Below, piece after piece: positions 1 to 11,084 of a DNA stretch of 64,000 nucleotides. Each line of letters starts with the position of its first letter. Within the stretch, counting starts at the first letter, position 1. A model generated the notes under the pieces. It was not told the origin of the DNA, made no database searches, and worked only from the letters and a program-made list of their open reading frames with translations. The DNA lies in assembly GCA_039815685.1 (NCBI GenBank), contig JBCBYV010000016.1, positions 42,235 to 106,234 on the forward strand, written 5' to 3'. The translations under genes were made by a program, and so were the position numbers. The stretch is from Thermohalobaculum sp039815685 (GTDB lineage Bacteria; Pseudomonadota; Alphaproteobacteria; Rhodobacterales; Rhodobacteraceae).

Positions 1-1193
1 CCGGATTTGAGGGCGAGGGCGACGGGGTCCTCACCGAGGCTCGTGCACCAGGGCACCCCGGGTGCGATGGAGGGGCCGACGGCGAGGCGGGCGACGCCGA
101 GGGCGGAGGCGACGGCGCCCGAGGTCTCGCCGCCCGCGACGATGAAGCGACGGACGCCTGCGGCGCGCGCGGCGACGGCCGCACCGGCGACAGCGGCCTC
201 CATGCGTGCGGCGGCCTCGGCGCGACCTAGGGCTGCCTGGGCGGCGGCGACCTTGTCCGGTGGGGCCGTGGAGCTGATGAGGAGCGGGCGATCGGCCGTG
301 GCCGCCGCCTCTGCCGCAGTCTGCGCCTGGTCGGACGGGCCGAGGGGATCGAGTTCCATGAGCGCGCCGCCATCGGCCTTCCAGCGCGCGACCTGTCCGT
401 TCGTCGCATCGCTGCAGGAGCCTGAGAGGAGGAGCGCGGGTCCCCCCACCGCGGGCAGTGCCTCGCTCTCCGCGCTGGTGCCGAGGAGGCGGCCGAGCGA
501 GAGGCCGAGGCCCGAGCCCGCGGTGACGAGCGGCCAGTCCCGCACCGCCTCGGCCAGCGCATTGAGGTCCGACTGGTCGAGCGCGTCGACGACAACATGC
601 GCGATGCCCGCGGATGCCAGCCGATCGAGCTCGGCTGCGACGGCCGCGGCGCCAGCGCGCACGGTCGGCCAGGGGACGAGGCCGGTCCGGGCGCCCTCGG
701 AGAGTTGCGGGGCGAGGGTGCGGGGCAGGTCCGCATCGGTCATCGGCGTGAGCGGATGATTGCGCATGCCGGATTCGCTGAGGAGCATCTGGCCGACGAA
801 GAGCTTGCCCATGTAGATCGAGCGCCCGTTCTCGGGGAAGGCGGGGGTGTAGACGGTCCGGGTGGCCCCGGTCGCGACCATCAGCGCCTCGGCGACGGGG
901 CCGATATTGCCCCCGGCGGTCGAGTCGAAGGTGGAGCAGTACTTGAAGTAGCAACGGGTCGCCCCGGCGGCGGCGCACCAGCGCCAGCTCTCCACGCTGT
1001 CAGTTATGGCCTCGGCCACGGGCGCGGTGCGCGATTTGAGGGCGACGACGACGGCGTCCGCCCCGCTCGGCGGTGTGTCCGGCCCCGGTCGGCCGAGGAC
1101 AAGCTCGGTGCGAAGTCCACCGCGCGCGAGCATCGAGGCAAGATCGGTGGCACCGGTGAAATCGTCGGCGATGGCGCCGAGGGCGAGGGACAT
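1..1193 (-). CDS. otnK: Four-carbon acid sugar kinase, OtnK/DUF1537 family (3' end outside window)
   Basis: The reverse-strand frame is open from the ATG at 1193 to the left edge, giving 397 codons without a stop. The N-terminus carries the family hallmark AIADDFTGATDLA at residues 7-19. The last visible residues, PVALALKSG, match the family C-terminus, so only a few residues are lost beyond the edge. Family members phosphorylate 3-oxo-tetronates such as 2-oxo-tetronate isomerisation products, in threonate/erythronate-type catabolism in the cytoplasm. It diverges from an SDR dehydrogenase across a 73-bp gap holding a perfect palindrome, which suggests joint control. The family call is firm. 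The exact stereochemistry of the substrate is unknown, and the usual aldolase and isomerase partners would lie to the left of the window. Confidence 0.9.
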   Translation of the reverse strand, partial: MSLALGAIADDFTGATDLASMLARGGLRTELVLGRPGPDTPPSGADAVVVALKSRTAPVAEAITDSVESWRWCAAAGATRCYFKYCSTFDSTAGGNIGPVAEALMVATGATRTVYTPAFPENGRSIYMGKLFVGQMLLSESGMRNHPLTPMTDADLPRTLAPQLSEGARTGLVPWPTVRAGAAAVAAELDRLASAGIAHVVVDALDQSDLNALAEAVRDWPLVTAGSGLGLSLGRLLGTSAESEALPAVGGPALLLSGSCSDATNGQVARWKADGGALMELDPLGPSDQAQTAAEAAATADRPLLISSTAPPDKVAAAQAALGRAEAAARMEAAVAGAAVAARAAGVRRFIVAGGETSGAVASALGVARLAVGPSIAPGVPWCTSLGEDPVALALKS

Positions 1194-1230
1194 GGCGGCT
1201 CTCGATGGCTTGCGGTTTGTCCCGCCCTTT

Positions 1231-1248
1231 TCCTAAACCGATTTAGGA
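1231..1248. promoter_or_regulatory. Palindromic operator candidate between otnK and the SDR gene
   Basis: TCCTAAACCGATTTAGGA is a perfect inverted repeat with 7-bp arms (TCCTAAA/TTTAGGA) around CCGA. It lies 38 bp before the otnK start and 18 bp before the SDR start, where it would overlap both promoters. The TAAACCGATTTA core resembles LacI/GalR-family operators with a central CG, but no regulator gene is in view to confirm that. Confidence 0.55.
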
Positions 1249-1266
1249 ACTGCAAGCGGAGGAAGC

Positions 1267-2010
1267 ATGGGCAGGCTGGCTGGGAAAAGGGCGTTCGTCA
1301 CCGCGGCGGGCCAGGGGATCGGGGCGGCGACGGTGCGCGCCTTTGCGGCCGAAGGGGCCCATGTGATCGCCACAGACCTCTCGGGCGCGGCATTGGAGGC
1401 GTTGGCCGGCGAGGTGCCGGGGATCGAAGCCGCGGTCCTCGATGCGCGCGATACCGACGCCGTGGACCGGGCGGCGAGCGGTGCGGGACGGGTGGACGTG
1501 CTCTTCAACTGCGCGGGCTTCGTGCACCATGGCACGATCCTCGATTGCGACGAGGCGGCGTGGGATTTTTCCTTCGATCTCAACGTGAAGTCGATGTGGC
1601 GGACCGTGCGCGCGTTCCTGCCGGCGATGCTGGAGGCGGGCGGCGGGTCGATCATCAACATGGCCTCGGTGGCAAGCTCGCAGAAGGCGGCGCCGAACCG
1701 CGCGGTCTATGCCACGACGAAGGCCGCGGTGATCGGGCTCACTAAATCCGTGGCGCTGGACTTCGTCACGCGAGGGATCCGCTGCAACGCCATCTGTCCC
1801 GGCACGATCCAGAGCCCAAGCCTCGAGGAGCGGATCAAGGCGCTGCCGGGGGCCTATGAGGACAACCGCGCGGCCTTCATCGCCCGCCAGCCCATGGGGC
1901 GGATCGGCACGGCGGAGGAGGTGGCGGCACTGGCGGTCTACCTCGCCTCGGACGAGAGCAGCTTCGTGACCGGCATGGATATCCGCATCGACGGTGCCTG
2001 GGGAAACTGA
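1267..2010 (+). CDS. SDR-family dehydrogenase, BDH2/DHRS6-like
   Basis: A 247-residue classical short-chain dehydrogenase/reductase with the cofactor motif TAAGQGIG at residues 12-19, NCAG at 81-84, and catalytic S134, Y148 and K152. It is collinear with the DHRS6/BDH2 group, sharing MGRLxGK at the N-terminus, the FVHHGT segment and a CPGT motif. D37 after the second beta strand favours NAD over NADP. Eukaryotic relatives act on 3-hydroxybutyrate or 4-oxo-proline, and bacterial ones often oxidise deoxy-sugar acids. Divergence from otnK with a shared operator makes a sugar-acid oxidation step the best inference. The start is the ATG preceded by GGAGGAAGC. Fold and cofactor family are secure; the substrate is not. 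Confidence 0.85.
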   Translation: MGRLAGKRAFVTAAGQGIGAATVRAFAAEGAHVIATDLSGAALEALAGEVPGIEAAVLDARDTDAVDRAASGAGRVDVLFNCAGFVHHGTILDCDEAAWDFSFDLNVKSMWRTVRAFLPAMLEAGGGSIINMASVASSQKAAPNRAVYATTKAAVIGLTKSVALDFVTRGIRCNAICPGTIQSPSLEERIKALPGAYEDNRAAFIARQPMGRIGTAEEVAALAVYLASDESSFVTGMDIRIDGAWGN

Positions 2011-2032
2011 CGGCGCGCAACAGGCGCGATGC

Positions 2033-2095
2033 GTCCCGGGCTCGACCCAGGATCTACTGGCCGCCCTCCGAGAGGTCCCGGGTCGAGCCCGGGAC
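2033..2095. repeat. REP-like palindromic repeat, possible bidirectional terminator
   Basis: A perfect 16-bp inverted repeat, GTCCCGGGCTCGACCC at 2033-2048 against its complement at 2080-2095, flanks a 31-nt loop. It sits between the convergent 3' ends of the SDR gene and metH. The CCCGGG-CTCGACCC type is a common dispersed palindrome in alphaproteobacterial genomes. A degenerate relative lies at 47515-47597. It could act as a terminator for both genes, but there is no T-tract. Confidence 0.7.
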
Positions 2096-2123
2096 AACTT
2101 GCACCTGGCTCACCCGTCTCGCG

Positions 2124-4801
<2,678 letters not shown>

Positions 4802-4805
<4 letters not shown>

Positions 4806-5857
4806 GCCGCGATCCCCGCGCCGGCCTCGAACATCTCGAGGCCCGAGAGGCGGAGGTGCTCCGCGCGGGCGGGGATGCGGCGGGGCGCCTTGCCTTCGAC
4901 GGCTGCGGCGACGGCCCGGATATGCTCGGGCGTCGTGCCACAGCAGCCGCCCACGATGTTGACGAGACCGGCTTCGGCCCAGGCGCCGAGATGGGCAGCC
5001 GTCTCTGCCGGCGTCTCGTCATAGCCGCCCATTTCGTTGGGCAGACCGGCATTGGGATAGGCGCTGATCGCGGTGTCGGCGACCTCCGCAAGGGCGCGGA
5101 TATGAGGACGCATATCCGCGGCACCGAGCGCACAGTTGAGCCCGATGGAGAACGGGCGGGCATGGGAGACGCTGACCCAGAACGCCTCCGGCGTCTGGCC
5201 GGTCAGCGTGCGGCCCGAGCGGTCGGTGATGGTGCCGGAGATCATGACGGGCGGGATGGCAAGACCTTCGTCGCGCAGCAGCTCGATCGCATAGAGTGCG
5301 GCCTTCGCGTTCAGCGTGTCGAACACCGTCTCGACCAGCAGGAGATCGACGCCGCCCGCGAGGAGGCCGCGGGTCGCTTCGCCATAGGCCTCGGCCAGCT
5401 GATCGAAGGTCACCTTGCGCATGCCGGGATCGTTCACGTCGGGACTGATCGAGGCGGTCTGGTTCGTGGGTCCGATCGCGCCGGCGACCCAGCGGGGGCG
5501 GTTGGGTGTCGCGGCGGCGACGGCCGCCTCGCGCGCAAGGCGGGCGGCGGCCTCGTTCAGCTCGAGGGATATGTCCTCGAGCCCGTAATCCGCCTGGCTG
5601 ATGCGATTGGCGGAGAATGTGTTGGTGCTGAGGATATCGGCCCCAGCTTCGAGGAACGCCGTATGGATACCGCGGATCATGTCGGGCTGGCTCAGGGTGA
5701 GGAGCTCGTTATTGCCAGCCACGTCCTGTCCGTGACCCGCAAAGCGGGCGCCGCGATAGGTCGCCTCGTCCGGCTTCTCGGCCTGGATCATGGTTCCCAT
5801 CGCACCGTCGAGCACCAGAATGCGCTCGGCGGCGTGGGCCGCGATGTCACTCGTCAT
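4802..5857 (-). CDS. Homocysteine S-methyltransferase subunit (split MetH, N-terminal part)
   Basis: A 351-residue Zn-dependent homocysteine-binding barrel equivalent to the N-terminal module of MetH. It has LVLDGAMGTMIQ near the start, the first Zn ligand in GLNCALGA and the paired cysteines in VGGCCGTTPEHI near the C-terminus. The ATG at 5857 was chosen because it lies just before ERILVLDGAMGT and follows an AGGA-containing leader; the same frame is open further upstream but reads as low-complexity non-homologous sequence. It should bind and activate homocysteine and form a complex with the coupled folate/cobalamin protein. No recognisable SAM, SAH or cobalamin riboswitch was found in the 198-bp leader, although there is a 12-bp palindrome (CCGTGGCCACGG, 5900-5911). 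Confidence 0.92.
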
Positions 5858-6055
5858 ATCCTGCTCCCTGCGCGCCCTGCCAGCAGGTGGGGCGATGCGC
5901 CGTGGCCACGGATCACGCGTCGCCGTCCCTCGCCCCTCTGTGCGTGCGGCAATGATCTGGCAGTCCCGTGTTCCTGATATCATAGGATGGTTTCGGGCTG
6001 GTTCCAAATGCGGCTCCGTGTCGGAAGTGTCCGGGAAAGCGCATCGGGGGAGAGC

Positions 6056-6493
6056 ATGACCAAAACGATCTTCGTGCTGAACGGGCCGAACCTGAATCTG
6101 CTCGGCCGGCGGGAGCCCGAGATCTACGGGCACGAGACGCTGGAGGACGTGGCTCAGCGGTGCCGGGCGCTGCTGCCGGAGGGCTACGCGCTGGAGCTGC
6201 GCCAGTCGAACCATGAAGGCGAGCTCGTCGACTGGATCCAGGAGGCACGGGAGGCGGCCTCTGCGATCGTGATCAACCCGGCGGCCTACACCCATACCTC
6301 GGTGGCGATCCTCGATGCGCTGAGCACCTTCGAGGGGCCGGTGATCGAGGTGCATATCTCGAATGTCCACAAGCGGGAGAGCTTCCGCCACCACTCCTAC
6401 GTGAGCCTGCGCGCGGATGGGGTGATCGCGGGGCTGGGGGTCGAGGGCTATGAGGCCGCGGTGCGCCGGGTGCTGAGCCTGACCGGCGCATGA
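6056..6493 (+). CDS. aroQ: Type II 3-dehydroquinate dehydratase
   Basis: A 145-residue protein with the full set of type II dehydroquinase motifs: LNGPNLNLLGRREPEIYG containing the catalytic Arg and Tyr, NPAAYTHTSVA, the EVHISNVHKRE segment and AGLGVEGY. It dehydrates 3-dehydroquinate to 3-dehydroshikimate as a dodecameric cytosolic enzyme. The ATG at 6056 follows GGGGGAGAG. It overlaps the next gene, a Gfo/Idh oxidoreductase, by four bases. That partnership fits a catabolic quinate/shikimate role better than housekeeping aromatic biosynthesis, but either is possible. Confidence 0.93.
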   Translation: MTKTIFVLNGPNLNLLGRREPEIYGHETLEDVAQRCRALLPEGYALELRQSNHEGELVDWIQEAREAASAIVINPAAYTHTSVAILDALSTFEGPVIEVHISNVHKRESFRHHSYVSLRADGVIAGLGVEGYEAAVRRVLSLTGA

Positions 6494-7527
6494 GCGCACG
6501 GATCGCGGTGGTCGGCGCAGGGCTCGTCGGGCGGCGGCACGCAGCGGCGATCCCGGCGGGAGGGGCGGTTCTGGCCGGCATCGCGGATCCGTCGGCGGAT
6601 GCGCGGGCTTTTGCCGATGAGTGTGGCGTACCTTGGCACGGCTCTTTGGAAACGCTGTTGGGAGCGAGCAGGCTCGATGGCGTGATCCTGGCGACGCCAA
6701 ACGCACTGCATGAAGCGGGCGCGTTGGCGTCTATCGAGGCTGGCGTGCCCGTGCTCGTCGAGAAGCCGATTGCACCGACCGCGGAGGCGGGGCGGCGCAT
6801 GGTGGCGGCGGCTCGCGCGGCCGGGGTGCGGCTCGCCGTCGGGCATCATCGCCGGCACAATCCACTGATCGCGCGGGCGAAGGCGCTGATCGAGGAGGGG
6901 CGGCTCGGGCGCATCACGGCCGTGCATGGCAGCGCCTGGCTCTCAAAGCCCGACGGATACTTCAAGGCGGCGTGGCGGCGGGAGCCCGACGCAGGCCCGA
7001 TCCTGGTGAACCTCATCCATGATATCGATCTCCTACAGCACCTTGTCGGGTCGATTGTGGAGGTTGCAGCCTTCGAGAGCCGGGCTGCGCGGGGGCATGC
7101 GGCGGAGGATACCGGCGTGATGATGCTGCGGTTCGAGGGCGGGGCGCTCGGCACTCTCACGGTGTCGGACACCGCCGTCGCCCCTTGGTCCTGGGAGCTG
7201 ACGGCGCGGGAGAACCCGGCCTATCCGCCCACCGCCGAGGACTGTTATCGGATCGCGGGCAGCCATGGCTCGCTGGCTTTGCCGAGCCTCACGCTCTGGT
7301 CCGACGGGGGAGCGCGGGACTGGTGGGCGCCGATTACCGCGACGCGGTTTCCGCATGGCGCGGCCGATCCGCTGGTCGCTCAGGCGGCACAGTTCGCAGC
7401 GGTCGCGCGTGGCGGAGCCAAGCCGCTGGTGAGCGGGGCGGACGGGTTGGCGGCCCTCGAGGTGATCGAGGCGATGAAGGCATCCGCCGCCGCCGGGGGC
7501 GCACCCGTTGCGGTCCCGCGGCATTGA
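6490..7527 (+). CDS. Gfo/Idh/MocA-family oxidoreductase
   Basis: A 345-residue NAD(P)-dependent dehydrogenase with an N-terminal Rossmann fold (VVGAGLVGRRHAAA at residues 7-20), the family signature VEKPIAPT near residue 95 and a C-terminal alpha/beta substrate domain. It starts inside the aroQ stop (ATGA) and so is co-translated with it. Relatives oxidise cyclic polyols and related compounds, including inositols, quinate and shikimate. Coupling to aroQ suggests it could supply dehydroquinate from quinate. That substrate is an inference, because the family is very broad. Confidence 0.85.
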   Translation: MSARIAVVGAGLVGRRHAAAIPAGGAVLAGIADPSADARAFADECGVPWHGSLETLLGASRLDGVILATPNALHEAGALASIEAGVPVLVEKPIAPTAEAGRRMVAAARAAGVRLAVGHHRRHNPLIARAKALIEEGRLGRITAVHGSAWLSKPDGYFKAAWRREPDAGPILVNLIHDIDLLQHLVGSIVEVAAFESRAARGHAAEDTGVMMLRFEGGALGTLTVSDTAVAPWSWELTARENPAYPPTAEDCYRIAGSHGSLALPSLTLWSDGGARDWWAPITATRFPHGAADPLVAQAAQFAAVARGGAKPLVSGADGLAALEVIEAMKASAAAGGAPVAVPRH

Positions 7528-7575
7528 CCGAGGCCGCACAGCGGTCAGGATCAGGCGGCGAGCACGGAGGCTGAG

Positions 7576-8295
7576 ATGGCAGGGATCGATTGGGAGACGC
7601 TGGCGCCGCTGGCCACGAACGGCCGGCTGCGCGCCGCCATGAACCACGGCAACCGGGCGCTGGTGCAACAGCGGGGCGATGAGCTGATCGGTGTTATGCC
7701 CATGCTGGCCCGACACTTGGCGGAGGGTCTGGGCGTGACGCTCGAGACAGTCGACTATCCCGGTGCACGCGAGATCGTGGAAAGTGCCGGCGACGATGTC
7801 TGGGACGTGGCCTTCCTCGCCATCGATCGGAGCCGGGAGAGCCACATCGCCTATACTGCACCTTACGTGGTGATCGAGATTGCCTATGCGGTGCGGGAGG
7901 GCGAGGCGGCGACACCCGGCGCGCTCGACCGCGCGGGTGCGAAGATCCTGGCGGCGCGAGGCACGGCCTATGAGCTCTTCCTCACGAAGACGCTGACGAA
8001 TGCCGAGATCGTTCTTGACGAGACGCCGACCGACACCTTCCGGCGCTTTGCCGCCGGAGAGGGCGATGCGGTCGCCGGCGTTCGTCAAAGCCTCGAGGAG
8101 GCGCTGGTCGATACCGAGAACTGCGTCTTCCAGAAGGAACCTGTGCTTTCGGCCGAACAGGCCATGGTCCTGCCCCGCGCACGCAGAGCGCTCCTGCCAG
8201 CCCTCGAGGCCTATGTGAGCAGGGTGAAGCTCGACGGCACGGTGCGCGCCGGGCTCGAGTCGAGCGGTCAGGGCCGATTGCGCATCCCAATCTAG
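7576..8295 (+). CDS. Periplasmic-binding-fold protein without signal peptide
   Basis: A 239-residue protein resembling family-3 solute-binding domains (amino-acid ABC type). It opens with a beta strand (GRLRAAMNHGN) and contains VTLETVDYPGAREIVES followed by the WDVAFLAIDRSRES lobe transition. No hydrophobic signal sequence is visible and the start codon gives a charged, cytosolic-looking N-terminus. It lies 48 bp after the Gfo/Idh gene in the same direction. It may be a cytosolic binding or sensor protein for the compound handled by the two upstream enzymes. Transporter permeases are absent nearby. Confidence 0.7.
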   Translation: MAGIDWETLAPLATNGRLRAAMNHGNRALVQQRGDELIGVMPMLARHLAEGLGVTLETVDYPGAREIVESAGDDVWDVAFLAIDRSRESHIAYTAPYVVIEIAYAVREGEAATPGALDRAGAKILAARGTAYELFLTKTLTNAEIVLDETPTDTFRRFAAGEGDAVAGVRQSLEEALVDTENCVFQKEPVLSAEQAMVLPRARRALLPALEAYVSRVKLDGTVRAGLESSGQGRLRIPI

Positions 8296-8887
8296 CGAAG
8301 GTGGTCGGTGGCGTCTGGTGGTGGCGCGCCTCAGAACCACGCCATCCGGGCACAAGAGGTGGAAGGCGTGCTTGGGTGACTGCGATCGACGTCGGTGACC
8401 TGGGGAGGTTCGACTCGGTCATTCCAGCTCGATCCGAATTCCCACACGAAGCCGCCACTTAGACCGTCGCCGACCGCCTCCTAGACGCCGTCGCGGGCGT
8501 CGAGAACCGTGCTGGGCTCGGGCTTCACGCCAGGCTTGCAAGCGGCCTGATCGAGCACGCTCCCGGTCGGTGACGAGCCGGTAGGGAAAACGAGGGGGCA
8601 GCGAGTGCGACCGGCGCGGCTCGCCCGCGCGGCGCTGGCTGGCGGCCAATGCTCGGGCATCGGCGCCACCACGTCCTGCGGTAGGCGGGTCGCGCGGACG
8701 AAGCGGTCTCTGACCGGCAGGTCGGGAAGGAAACCGAGATCAACGCGCCGATGCGTCACTGCAAACATGATCCGGGACCGCGAGCCGGCACTCTCCAAAC
8801 TCGGGCCGATGGACAGAATTCTGCCGCTGGACCATGCGCTGCCCCCAAAAAGTTGGGCCACCCTAAGCCGGAATTTCCGGGCTTCGT
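8296..8887. other. Gene-free, apparently decayed stretch
   Basis: No reading frame here has recognisable homology, plausible codon use or a convincing ribosome site. The short open frames on both strands give arginine- and proline-rich strings typical of GC-rich non-coding DNA. The right end carries CCGGAATTTCCGG (8868-8880), a perfect palindrome just before the point where homology to a HAD phosphatase begins. An eroded insertion-sequence remnant is possible but not demonstrable by eye. Confidence 0.4.
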
Positions 8888-9343
8888 CACGACGGCGCGC
8901 CGGATGCGACGCCGGAGGTAGTGCTCCTGGCCCGGGACACGGGGCTCTCCGATGCGCGTCTTGCGGGTCTCGTCCGACATGCGAGCCGGGGCGTGCCGCT
9001 GGTCGTCACCAACCCGGACGCGTGCCATCCCGCGCCGGACGGGACACCGGTTCCAGAGACGGGCGCGCTGCTCGGGGCCGTGCGTGCCTCTGTGCCGGAG
9101 CTTGCCCCGCGGATCATCGGCAAACCGGAGGCGACGCTGATCGAGGAGGCACTGCGCCGGGCGGGCGTGACCGCGGGAGAGGCGCTCTTTACCGGCGACA
9201 ACCCCGCGACCGACGGTGCGGGTGCCGCGCGCGCCGGGCTCGACTTTGCGCTGGTTCGGGCGCCGACGCAGGAGCCCACGGACGACGCGCTTGACGAGGC
9301 GCGGGTGACGCACCTCGAGCTGCTGCGAGACCGGCACCGCTGA
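8888..9343 (+). pseudogene. HAD-superfamily phosphatase (NagD/4-nitrophenylphosphatase type), N-terminally truncated
   Basis: The frame encodes only the C-terminal half of a NagD-type HAD-IIA phosphatase. It has VVTNPDACHP, the catalytic-lysine motif GKPEATLIEEALRRAG and the Mg-binding motif FTGDNPATDGAGAARAGL. Family proteins are about 260-290 residues and begin with a DxDG nucleophile motif, which is absent here. In-frame homology extends upstream of the possible GTG start at 8921 to about 8888 and then stops, with a TAA at 8864. The missing N-terminal part was not found in the preceding 600 bp. Without the nucleophile aspartate it cannot be an active phosphatase, so it is read as a deletion remnant. 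Confidence 0.7.
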
Positions 9344-9450
9344 ACCGCTCAGGCCTGACTCGGCGCAGACCGGTGATCGAAGACGCGCCTCAACAGCATA
9401 CTGCATGGCTTCTGGCTGGGCTGTCACGGCGACTGTGGAAAGGTTGGAGA

Positions 9451-10164
9451 TCAGAGCGCTTGAGCGGCCAGGCGGTCGTAGAGGCGGCGGGCGGGAGCGA
9501 TGAGCGTCTCGATCTCGGCAGAAAGCTCTGCGGGTGAGGCGGGCGGGGGCGCGAAACCCGTGGAGCGGTTGACGGCGGCGTACCAATGCGCGCCCCAGAC
9601 ACCGTCGGTCTCCCGCGCGCCGGGAGGCCAGGAGAGCATCGCCTCCTCGAAGGGCAGGCCGAGCGCGCTGCAGAGTGCGCTGAGCGTCTCCCGCGGGCGG
9701 CGGCGGATTGTCGTGGCATCGACCACAGGCGGCGGGATGCCGAGGAGATCGGTGCAGTGGTCGAAAAGCTCGGCCTGGCGTTCGAAACCGAGATCGTCGA
9801 GCGCGAAGGCCTCCCGCTTGGCAGCGTAACTGGCGGCGACCTCCGCCGGGTCTCGGATCAGAAAGGCGATGGCCGCACCCTCGAGCCAGTCGAGCCCGAT
9901 ACCCGGGACCATATGATGGGTCATGTGCTTTTCGTAGCGGACGCGGCCCGCAGGGGGCGTTCTTGCGCAGTCCTCAGCGACCCGGCGCCAGTCTCTCTCA
10001 CCTGCCGCGAGCACCTCGGCGCGCATGGGATGGTCGATGCCCGTCTCCGCCAAATAGGCGGCGTAGAAGGGCTCATCCACCACATCGGTGTCCGACCGCG
10101 CGCCGAAGCTTCGCATCATGGCGGTCGAGAGGTTCCTCGGGCCCGACCACATGACGATGCGCAT
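9451..10164 (-). CDS. Sulfotransferase-fold protein paired with an aminotransferase
   Basis: A 237-residue protein with a P-loop-like 5'-phosphosulfate motif at the N-terminus (WSGPRNLSTAMMRSF) and a 3'-phosphate-binding segment FLIRDPAEVAASY, as in PAPS-dependent sulfotransferases. Its ATG overlaps the stop of the upstream aminotransferase (TGATG), and it is the last gene of the tctCBA operon. Many bacterial members of this small family sit next to class IV aminotransferases and have no assigned substrate. The start at 10164 was preferred over a longer upstream frame that lies inside the aminotransferase gene. Fold assignment is reasonable; activity is unknown. Confidence 0.75.
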   Translation of the reverse strand: MRIVMWSGPRNLSTAMMRSFGARSDTDVVDEPFYAAYLAETGIDHPMRAEVLAAGERDWRRVAEDCARTPPAGRVRYEKHMTHHMVPGIGLDWLEGAAIAFLIRDPAEVAASYAAKREAFALDDLGFERQAELFDHCTDLLGIPPPVVDATTIRRRPRETLSALCSALGLPFEEAMLSWPPGARETDGVWGAHWYAAVNRSTGFAPPPASPAELSAEIETLIAPARRLYDRLAAQAL

Positions 10165-11084
10165 CAGGCAGCGCCCACGTTCCGGGCGACGAGGTCGCGG
10201 TAGAGACCCTGGAGGCGCCTGGTGACCGGACCCGGGAGGGGGGTGACGAGCCGCCTGCCGTCGATCTCGGCCACGGGGGTCTGCGCACCGAAGGTGCCGG
10301 TCAGGAACGCCTCCTCCGCCCCGAAGGTCTCGACGAGGCTGAAGTTGCGCTCGTGCACGGGGATGCCGTCGGCGCGGCAAAGATCGATGGTCTTCGCCCG
10401 CGTGATCCCGTTCATGCAGTAGTCGCCGGTGGAGGTCCAAACCTCGCCCCGCCGCACGATGAAGAAGTTGCAGGAATTGGTTGTGTTCACGAAGCCATGG
10501 GGGTCGAGCATCAGGCCCTCATCCGCGCCCGCCTTCTCCGCCTGAACGGCCGCGAGCACGCAGTTGAGCTTGGAGTGGCTGTTGAGCTTGGGATCCTGGC
10601 TCATGGGCAGGCCGCGGATCTGGGGCACGGTGGCGAGGCGGATGCCGCGTTCCTGCAGCCGCGCGACGGGGGCGGAGTGCTCGGCTATGATCACCGACGT
10701 GGGGCCCGATCGGGAGAGGGCCGGGTGCTGAAAGGGTCGGCTCTTGACGCCCCGGGTGACCATCAGGCGGGCATGGGCGTTCTCGGTCATCCCGTTGGCG
10801 GTGCGGACTTCCTCGAGGGCCGCGACTACGCCGGCCCGATCCCGGCCGATATCGAGATCGATGGCGCGGGCGGCCTCGAAGAGCCGGTCGAGGTGTTCGT
10901 CGAGAAAGGCCCAGCGGCCGTTGTAGAGGCGCAGCCCCTCCCACACCCCGTCGCCGAGCATGAAGCCGCTGTCGTAGACGGAAACCATAGCCTCCGCCCG
11001 CGGCTTCAGCGCGCCGTCGACCCAGATGAGGATGTGCTCGTTCCGTGCATCGACGGCGGCTTCATGGGTCGTCGCCTCCTCCAT
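10164..11084 (-). CDS. Class IV aminotransferase (branched-chain or D-amino-acid type)
   Basis: A 306-residue PLP enzyme of fold type IV. Visible motifs are YDSGFMLGDGVWEGLRLYNG near the N-terminus, SKLNCVLAAVQA with the likely PLP-linked lysine, and the cofactor-phosphate motifs NTTNSCNFF and GITRAKTIDL. It matches the IlvE/D-amino-acid aminotransferase group. Overlapping stop/start codons join it to tctA upstream and the sulfotransferase-like gene downstream, so all three are co-translated. Presence in a carboxylate-transport operon inside an amine catabolic island suggests a catabolic transamination rather than branched-chain amino acid synthesis. Substrate not determinable. Confidence 0.85.
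   Translation of the reverse strand: MEEATTHEAAVDARNEHILIWVDGALKPRAEAMVSVYDSGFMLGDGVWEGLRLYNGRWAFLDEHLDRLFEAARAIDLDIGRDRAGVVAALEEVRTANGMTENAHARLMVTRGVKSRPFQHPALSRSGPTSVIIAEHSAPVARLQERGIRLATVPQIRGLPMSQDPKLNSHSKLNCVLAAVQAEKAGADEGLMLDPHGFVNTTNSCNFFIVRRGEVWTSTGDYCMNGITRAKTIDLCRADGIPVHERNFSLVETFGAEEAFLTGTFGAQTPVAEIDGRRLVTPLPGPVTRRLQGLYRDLVARNVGAA

Noticed and set aside
31..978. Long arginine-rich reverse-strand frame overlapping otnK
   Set aside because: It is an out-of-phase shadow of the OtnK frame on the same strand; the true frame begins at 1193 and has family motifs.
5858..6055. Possible SAM, SAH or cobalamin riboswitch in the split-metH leader
   Set aside because: No conserved core of these riboswitches could be matched by eye. 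Only a 12-bp palindrome is present. A covariance-model search would settle it.
8481..8861. 126-codon reverse-strand frame starting MAQLFGGSAW, considered as a transposase fragment
   Set aside because: No DDE, DEDD or HUH motif and no terminal inverted repeats could be identified around it.
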